This document shows positions 5,664 through 6,869 of a stretch of 6,869 nucleotides of DNA, one piece after another; position 1 is the first letter of the stretch; each line of letters opens with the position of its first letter. The notes below the pieces were generated by a model. It was not told the DNA's origin and did not search any database. It was given only the letters and a program-made list of their open reading frames with translations. The stretch is from Candidatus Zixiibacteriota bacterium (GTDB taxonomy: Bacteria; Zixibacteria; MSB-5A5; GN15; JAAZOE01). The position numbers and the translations under genes were made by a program. The DNA lies in the NCBI GenBank assembly GCA_030588275.1, contig JAUUYJ010000138.1:1-6869 (forward strand), written 5' to 3'.

Positions 5664-5703
5664 CTACTGAATTTGTCTTGTGTGCTAAGATAGGCTCGTC
5701 TGC

Positions 5704-5970
5704 TTAAAACAGAGCGGCGATGGCGGCCAGGCGATCCTTTTTAATCATCTTCAGAATATCTTCAACAGGGCAGGGATGACACCCTAAGTCAACATGAGTC
5801 GTTATCATACCAGACAGATTATTCTCGAAAAGCTCAGATTTTTTGGGACCATAATAATCTATCGCCGCTAAGTTAGCCGCACGCAAAATGTCGCAGTCTT
5901 CGCAGACCGGTACTTTTAGATTTTGAGCCAGCAACCCGGCCAATTTTTCAGCCTTCGGTTTTTTAAACAT
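5704..5970 (-). CDS. Small unknown protein with two CxxC pairs
   Basis: I do not recognise this protein. From ATG 5970 it has 88 residues. It opens with a basic stretch (MFKKPKAEKLAGLL) and contains CEDC (Cys23, Cys26) and CHPC (Cys64, Cys67), 37 residues apart. Four cysteines in two pairs suggest a zinc or iron-sulfur site, or a redox-active protein. There is no signal peptide or membrane segment, so it is probably cytoplasmic. The start is ambiguous: ATG 5970 has GGAGG (5979-5975) four bases upstream, in the same AATCGGAGG context as the two protease genes. ATG 6018 (104 residues) has GAGG (6029-6026) seven bases upstream and is also plausible. The gene stands alone on the minus strand between the hairpin cluster and lepB, 124 bp downstream of lepB if the longer form is used. 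The even frame and compact Cys pattern make a real gene likely. Confidence 0.65.
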   Translation of the reverse strand: MFKKPKAEKLAGLLAQNLKVPVCEDCDILRAANLAAIDYYGPKKSELFENNLSGMITTHVDLGCHPCPVEDILKMIKKDRLAAIAALF

Positions 5971-6018
5971 CTCCCCTCCGATTCCGTTCGGATCTTGATC
6001 TGATTGTTTAATAGACAT

Positions 6019-6142
6019 AGGCTAACCTCGTGTCAACAATAAAATATTAAATATACAAATTGCCCAAGGTGATTAAAAACAGATGCTCTAATGGCCCTAC
6101 GAATTTAATATACGAAAATTCTACGTATAAAACAAATACTAA
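6019..6142 (-). other. AT-rich spacer between lepB and the CxxC gene
   Basis: This 124-bp spacer carries no open frame of note and no strong hairpin with a T tract. On the minus strand a weak promoter-like AT-rich zone (TTGGGC near 6066, TATATT and TAATAT after it) precedes the CxxC gene, but box spacing is poor. TTGACA (6038-6033) is too close to the ATG at 6018 to serve it, though it could suit the start at 5970 only without a visible -10 box. Confidence 0.3.
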
Positions 6143-6859
6143 TTATCGAATAATATTTCCGAGCCTGTCCCAGCGAACCCGTTGGAAAAAATGAACGACG
6201 TTATAAAAAACCGCTTTAGGAATCGTTGACAGGTCAGCTAAATCAATCTCCGGTGCATTAGCGTCGGGGCTCCACGACCAATGAATCAAAAACGCCTCAC
6301 CCTGAAGGAGGTTAAGCTTGACCGGGTGGAGTCTCCCCCAATAACGAGAATCGGACGAGTTGTTGCGATTGTCCCCCATGACACAAATCGTCCCATCCGG
6401 CACCGTATAAGGTCCAAAATTAATTCTGGGATCATTACGAATCGGTCTTGCTTGTGGGACAAAACTGGTAAATTTGACAAATTCCGGATCGGTAAAAGGC
6501 GCACCATCAACATACAAAACGGTATCCCGGACTTCAACAATCTGCCCGGCGGTAGCAACGCATCGCTTGATATAATTGGTCCGCATATCGACCGGATAGG
6601 TAAAGATAACAACGTCCCCCTGCTCCGGATCGCTGTATCCTGGCAAACGCCAATCGACAAACGGAACCGGGAGATGCGCACCATAGACAAATTTGTTAGC
6701 CAGAAGAAAATCACCTTCGGTCAGAGTACTTTCCATTGATGCCGAAGGGATTTTGTACGCTTCCACAATTGATGTTTTTATTACAAATGCCAGGACCAAC
6801 GCGATGATTAATGATTTCGCATATTCATAGACATCTGAGGATGGTTTATTTTCGGCCAA
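6143..6859 (-). CDS. lepB: Signal peptidase I (LepB), start near window edge
   Basis: This inner-membrane serine protease removes signal peptides from exported proteins; the metallopeptidase in this window would be a substrate, while lipoproteins such as the subtilase use signal peptidase II. From TTG 6859 it has 238 residues. A single N-terminal membrane anchor lies at about 14-33, followed by box B with the catalytic Ser41 in PSASMESTL. The general base is Lys98 in YIKRCVA (box D), and box E is GDNRNNSSDSRYWG (162-175). All S26 catalytic elements are present. AGGG (6869-6866) six bases before the TTG is a usable ribosome binding site and the N-terminus aligns well with the family. The frame stays open to the edge, so a start beyond the window cannot be excluded. 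The C-terminal tail (about 215-238) is basic and aromatic. No clear terminator follows. Confidence 0.93.
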   Translation of the reverse strand: MAENKPSSDVYEYAKSLIIALVLAFVIKTSIVEAYKIPSASMESTLTEGDFLLANKFVYGAHLPVPFVDWRLPGYSDPEQGDVVIFTYPVDMRTNYIKRCVATAGQIVEVRDTVLYVDGAPFTDPEFVKFTSFVPQARPIRNDPRINFGPYTVPDGTICVMGDNRNNSSDSRYWGRLHPVKLNLLQGEAFLIHWSWSPDANAPEIDLADLSTIPKAVFYNVVHFFQRVRWDRLGNIIR

Positions 6860-6869
6860 TTTGATCCCT

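Larger units (their letters stand above)
5455..5703. other. Non-coding interval rich in inverted repeats
   Basis: Between the terminator and the end of the small CxxC gene there is no convincing coding region. The minus-strand open frame at 5354-5569 overlaps the subtilase end and the terminator and looks accidental. Instead, at least four inverted repeats are strung along the interval, as in dispersed intergenic repeats or remnants of small non-autonomous elements. No terminal repeats with a target duplication were identified. Confidence 0.55.

Noticed and set aside
6281..6739. Plus-strand open frame of 152 codons opposite lepB
   Set aside because: It is the antisense of a fully convincing signal peptidase gene and resembles no protein; a similar minus-strand frame at 6286-6714 is also a shadow.

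Overview
The window is a bacterial chromosome segment. The cell envelope appears diderm: there is a lipoprotein subtilase, a secreted metallopeptidase and a long-form LepB. I cannot name the organism from sequence alone. Abundant secreted peptidases and GC-rich intergenic hairpins would fit an uncultured FCB-type lineage such as Zixibacteria, but that is a guess. Strong GGAGG ribosome binding sites precede most genes.

Left edge (1-375): on the minus strand there is a complete tRNA-Ser(GGA) with an encoded CCA. About 100 bp beyond its 3' end lies the 5' end of a tyrosine recombinase (integrase) gene, interrupted by an in-frame TAA at codon 6. It has its own promoter and a pair of TTGGCAC repeats in its leader. 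A tRNA 3' end next to an integrase is the usual layout of an integrated element, so the window probably begins at an island boundary. The island would extend leftwards out of view, and the rest of the window would be host chromosome.

Middle left (376-3624, minus strand): an apparent three-gene operon. It encodes a secreted HELTH zinc metallopeptidase of the gluzincin type, then an ABC ATPase and a UPF0014/FetB-family permease. The ATPase and permease overlap by one base, and the peptidase and ATPase genes are about 40 bp or less apart. Both transporter subunits carry odd low-complexity Gly or Lys tracts.

Middle right (3625-5454, plus strand): a divergently transcribed lipoprotein subtilisin-like serine protease. 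It has an I9 propeptide, an S8 catalytic domain, a Gly linker and an Ig-like C-terminal domain. Its near-consensus sigma-70 promoter overlaps a 22-bp dyad, and a textbook terminator follows the gene.

Right (5455-6869): a roughly 250-bp non-coding stretch packed with inverted repeats; a small unknown protein with two CxxC pairs (minus); and signal peptidase I, lepB (minus), whose start is close to the window edge. The two proteases and the small CxxC protein share an AATCGGAGG ribosome-binding context.

No clearly novel defence or mobile system is visible. The best leads are the broken integrase at the tRNA, the metallopeptidase-transporter operon and the hairpin cluster.
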